From positions 124,001 through 188,000 of the forward strand of contig NZ_JAATOO010000009.1 of assembly GCF_011806575.1 (NCBI RefSeq): DNA of 64,000 bases, read 5' to 3'. The DNA comes from Vibrio hepatarius (GTDB lineage: Bacteria > Pseudomonadota > Gammaproteobacteria > Enterobacterales > Vibrionaceae). Within the stretch, counting starts at the first letter, position 1. Every line of letters starts with the position of its first letter. A program made the translations under genes and the position numbers. Under the pieces are notes generated by a model, which made no database searches, was not told the DNA's origin, and saw only the letters and a list, made by a program, of their open reading frames with translations. Below are positions 62,347 to 64,000 of this stretch, one piece after another.

Positions 62347-62378
62347 TAGAGTATATGCTCTATCAATGTGGCGAGCAA
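62347..62378 (-). promoter_or_regulatory. Promoter and overlapping palindrome of the exporter operon
   Basis: On the minus strand TTGCTC (62373-62378) and TATACT (62350-62355) are 17 bp apart, a good sigma-70 spacing. The near-palindrome TAGAGTATATGCTCTA (62347-62362) covers the -10 box, so a repressor bound there would block transcription. Binder unknown. Confidence 0.55.
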
Positions 62379-62401
62379 TAATGCGATGGTATAACAAGCA
62401 A

Positions 62402-62428
62402 TAAAAAAGGGAGCAAATGCTCCCTTTT
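62402..62428 (-). terminator. Terminator after tctA
   Basis: Ten-bp stem AAAAGGGAGC with GCTCCCTTTT (arms about 62405-62414 and 62419-62428) and a 4-nt loop. On the minus strand it is followed by a T-run and TATT. Confidence 0.88.
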
Positions 62429-62445
62429 GGTCGTAATAGCAGAAC

Positions 62446-63972
62446 TTATTGTTCCACTTTCGCCGGGGTAGGTTTTAGCTTTTGGAACAGCTTGACCAAA
62501 ATTGGGCTTGCTAGGACCAGTACCGCCAGTACTGTGAACACCAGTGTGATTGGACGTTCCCACAGGAAGTTCAGTTCGCCATCACTGATCATTAATGCGC
62601 GGCGCAGGTTCTCTTCCATCAAGCCACCTAAGATAAAGCCAAGTAGTAAAGGTGCCAGTGGGAAGTTAGCCAGTCTGAGGGCAATCGCTGCCATCGCAAT
62701 CAACAGCATGATGAATACGTCCATGGTGTTGAAAGAAACCAAGTACACACCCGTGATTGAGAAGAACAAAATCATCGGTAGAAGCACGGTTCTTGGCACA
62801 GCCAGTAAGCGTGAAATGTACGGAATCAGTGGTAGGTTAAGGATCACCAGTACGATGTTACCGAAGTACATTGAGATGATAACCGACCAGAAGACATCTG
62901 GGTGCTCAACAAACAAACGTGGACCAGGCTGAATACCGTAGGCGATCAATGCACCTAACATGATTGCAGTTGTACCCGAACCCGGAATACCAAGCGTTAA
63001 CAGCGGTACAAATGAACCACTTGATGCTGCGTTGTTCGCTGATTCAGGTGCAACTAGACCACGGATGCTGCCTTTACCAAATTCTTCTTTCTTATCTTTT
63101 GGTGCAAGATTTCGTTCCATACCGTAGCTTAAGAAGGCGGCAATCGTTGCGCCCGCACCCGGTAGAACACCAGTGAAGAAACCAAGGATCGAAGAGCGAA
63201 TCGACACAGGCGCGACTTCTTTGATCTCTTCTTTGGTTACCTTCATGCTGCCAATGTTGCTCATCTTGTTCTGCTCTTCTGAGCTGGTGTCTTTTTCTGG
63301 TTTCAGAATACCCATTAAGGTTTCACCCAGAGCGAACGTCGCCATCGCAAGTAACAAGAAGCTAAAGCCATCCATCAAATCAGTTAGGCCAAAGGTGAAG
63401 CGCTCAACGCCGACGCCTTTATCGATACCAACCGTAGACAGCATCAAACCAAGAATTGTCATCATCCAAGCTTTGATTACCTGGCCTGGGCCTGCAAAAG
63501 CCGCTACGGCAGAAAGACCAAGCAACATCAGCGCGAAGTAGTCTGAAGACTGGAAGCTCAGCGATACGCTTGCCAATGCAGGAGCCGCAACGAGCAGCAT
63601 GATTGCTGATAGCGTACCACCAGTAAATGATGAGTAGGCCGCAAGCGCGAGCGCTTTACCTGCTTGGCCTTTTTGCGCCATTGGGTAACCGTCAAATGCG
63701 GTAACTACTGTTGATGAACAACCCGGAGCGTTAATTAGGATTGACGATGTTGAACCGCCAAATACCGCACCGTAGTAAACACCCGCCATTAGGATTAGGC
63801 CAGAAGAAGGGTCTAAACCATAAGTGATTGGGATCATCAGCGCGATAGCTGAAATAGGGCCAAGGCCCGGAAGCATACCAATGAAGGTACCCACGAAACA
63901 GCCAACGATCACCATCATGATATTCATTGGCATTACTGCGGTCGAAAGACCTTGTAAGATTCCATCTAACAT
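62446..63972 (-). CDS. tctA: Tripartite tricarboxylate transporter large permease
   Basis: 508 residues with eleven or twelve helices. GTFIGMLPGLGPISAIALMIPITYGLDPSSGLILMAGVYYGAVFGGSTSSILINAPG is highly characteristic of TctA. The complex takes up citrate or other carboxylates with a periplasmic TctC and a small TctB. The start ATG has GGGAAAACG upstream. TctB and TctC genes are expected beyond the right edge, on the same strand. A possible stop of the previous gene lies within the last 30 bases. Confidence 0.92.
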   Translation of the reverse strand: MLDGILQGLSTAVMPMNIMMVIVGCFVGTFIGMLPGLGPISAIALMIPITYGLDPSSGLILMAGVYYGAVFGGSTSSILINAPGCSSTVVTAFDGYPMAQKGQAGKALALAAYSSFTGGTLSAIMLLVAAPALASVSLSFQSSDYFALMLLGLSAVAAFAGPGQVIKAWMMTILGLMLSTVGIDKGVGVERFTFGLTDLMDGFSFLLLAMATFALGETLMGILKPEKDTSSEEQNKMSNIGSMKVTKEEIKEVAPVSIRSSILGFFTGVLPGAGATIAAFLSYGMERNLAPKDKKEEFGKGSIRGLVAPESANNAASSGSFVPLLTLGIPGSGTTAIMLGALIAYGIQPGPRLFVEHPDVFWSVIISMYFGNIVLVILNLPLIPYISRLLAVPRTVLLPMILFFSITGVYLVSFNTMDVFIMLLIAMAAIALRLANFPLAPLLLGFILGGLMEENLRRALMISDGELNFLWERPITLVFTVLAVLVLASPILVKLFQKLKPTPAKVEQ

Positions 63973-64000
63973 TTCGTTTTCCCTATCTTATTATGACCAC

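Noticed and set aside
63973..64000. Possible end of tctB on the minus strand
   Set aside because: Only 28 bases; stop codons occur in more than one frame, so no family can be assigned. Expected from gene order only.
1..64000. CRISPR array, integron attC repeats, tRNA or rRNA genes
   Set aside because: I looked for regularly spaced repeats, attC-type imperfect palindromes and cloverleaf-type sequences and saw none. A tRNAscan or covariance search would be decisive.

Overview
The window is chromosomal DNA of a Vibrio, most likely of the Harveyi clade (V. parahaemolyticus / alginolyticus / harveyi relatives). This rests on the families and their order (tcyP, cobTSU-cobC, astE, btuCD, modF, rlmF, metA, rof, galETKM), on a GC content that looks like the mid-40s, and on proteins that read as typical gamma-proteobacterial orthologues. 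The species call is inference. I saw no rRNA, tRNA, CRISPR array or complete insertion sequence.

Layout. 1-2.5 kb: the 5' end of sbcB (exonuclease I), the cystine symporter tcyP and an NAD(P)-binding protein. 2.9-6.5 kb: a tight operon with a flavin reductase-like protein and the late cobalamin genes cobT, cobS, cobU and cobC. 6.5-11.4 kb: an M3 peptidase, astE, and the B12 importer genes btuC and btuD. 11.7-21.7 kb: housekeeping and small conserved genes (NTP pyrophosphohydrolase-like, DUF1415, an MFS exporter with a divergent LysR regulator, modF, a glutaredoxin, a YgjP-like peptidase, rlmF, a PilF/PilW-like lipoprotein, metA with a MetJ site, a P-loop protein, DUF3859). 21.8-33.4 kb: signalling genes. 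These are a CHASE4-PAS-GGDEF*-EAL protein, rof, a five-gene cluster (REC-HDOD, CheY-like, CheC-like, PAS histidine kinase, REC with a degenerate HD-GYP domain), and a convergent pair of a membrane histidine kinase and a PhnD-like binding protein.

33.4-43.8 kb is a galactose region. A gene-free kilobase with two GalR-type operators precedes galE-galT-galK-galM. Next come a LacI-type repressor, a divergent GH5-like intracellular glycosidase with a GPH sugar symporter, and a GalR/GalS-type repressor. A paired TTAGCTAA repeat between the first repressor and the glycosidase is probably a separate operator set. 44-52 kb holds a periplasmic nucleotidase, a DJ-1/PfpI protein with a divergent LysR, a CPA-type antiporter, a START-domain protein, DUF2798 and another LysR.

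52.0-55.7 kb is the most accessory-looking part. A tryptophanyl-tRNA synthetase gene is cut off after about 163 codons. Beside it lies an AT-rich gene for a large ABC/SMC-like ATPase with an altered Walker A motif, a candidate defence gene, and then a standalone WYL-like small protein. 55.9-64 kb: an AraC regulator, a TauE/SafE permease, a TolC-HlyD-ABC2-ABC2 exporter operon with no ATPase gene, and tctA of a tripartite tricarboxylate transporter, which runs to the window edge.

How the genes work together: the B12 genes combine corrinoid uptake (btuCD) with nucleotide-loop assembly (cobTSU, cobC), which fits corrinoid salvage. The gal genes form a full Leloir pathway with local repressors. 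The 26-33 kb cluster has the parts of a CheY/CheC phosphorelay without CheA or receptors. The strongest candidates for something undescribed are that phosphorelay cluster, the orphan binding-protein/kinase pair, and the ATPase beside the broken trpS.
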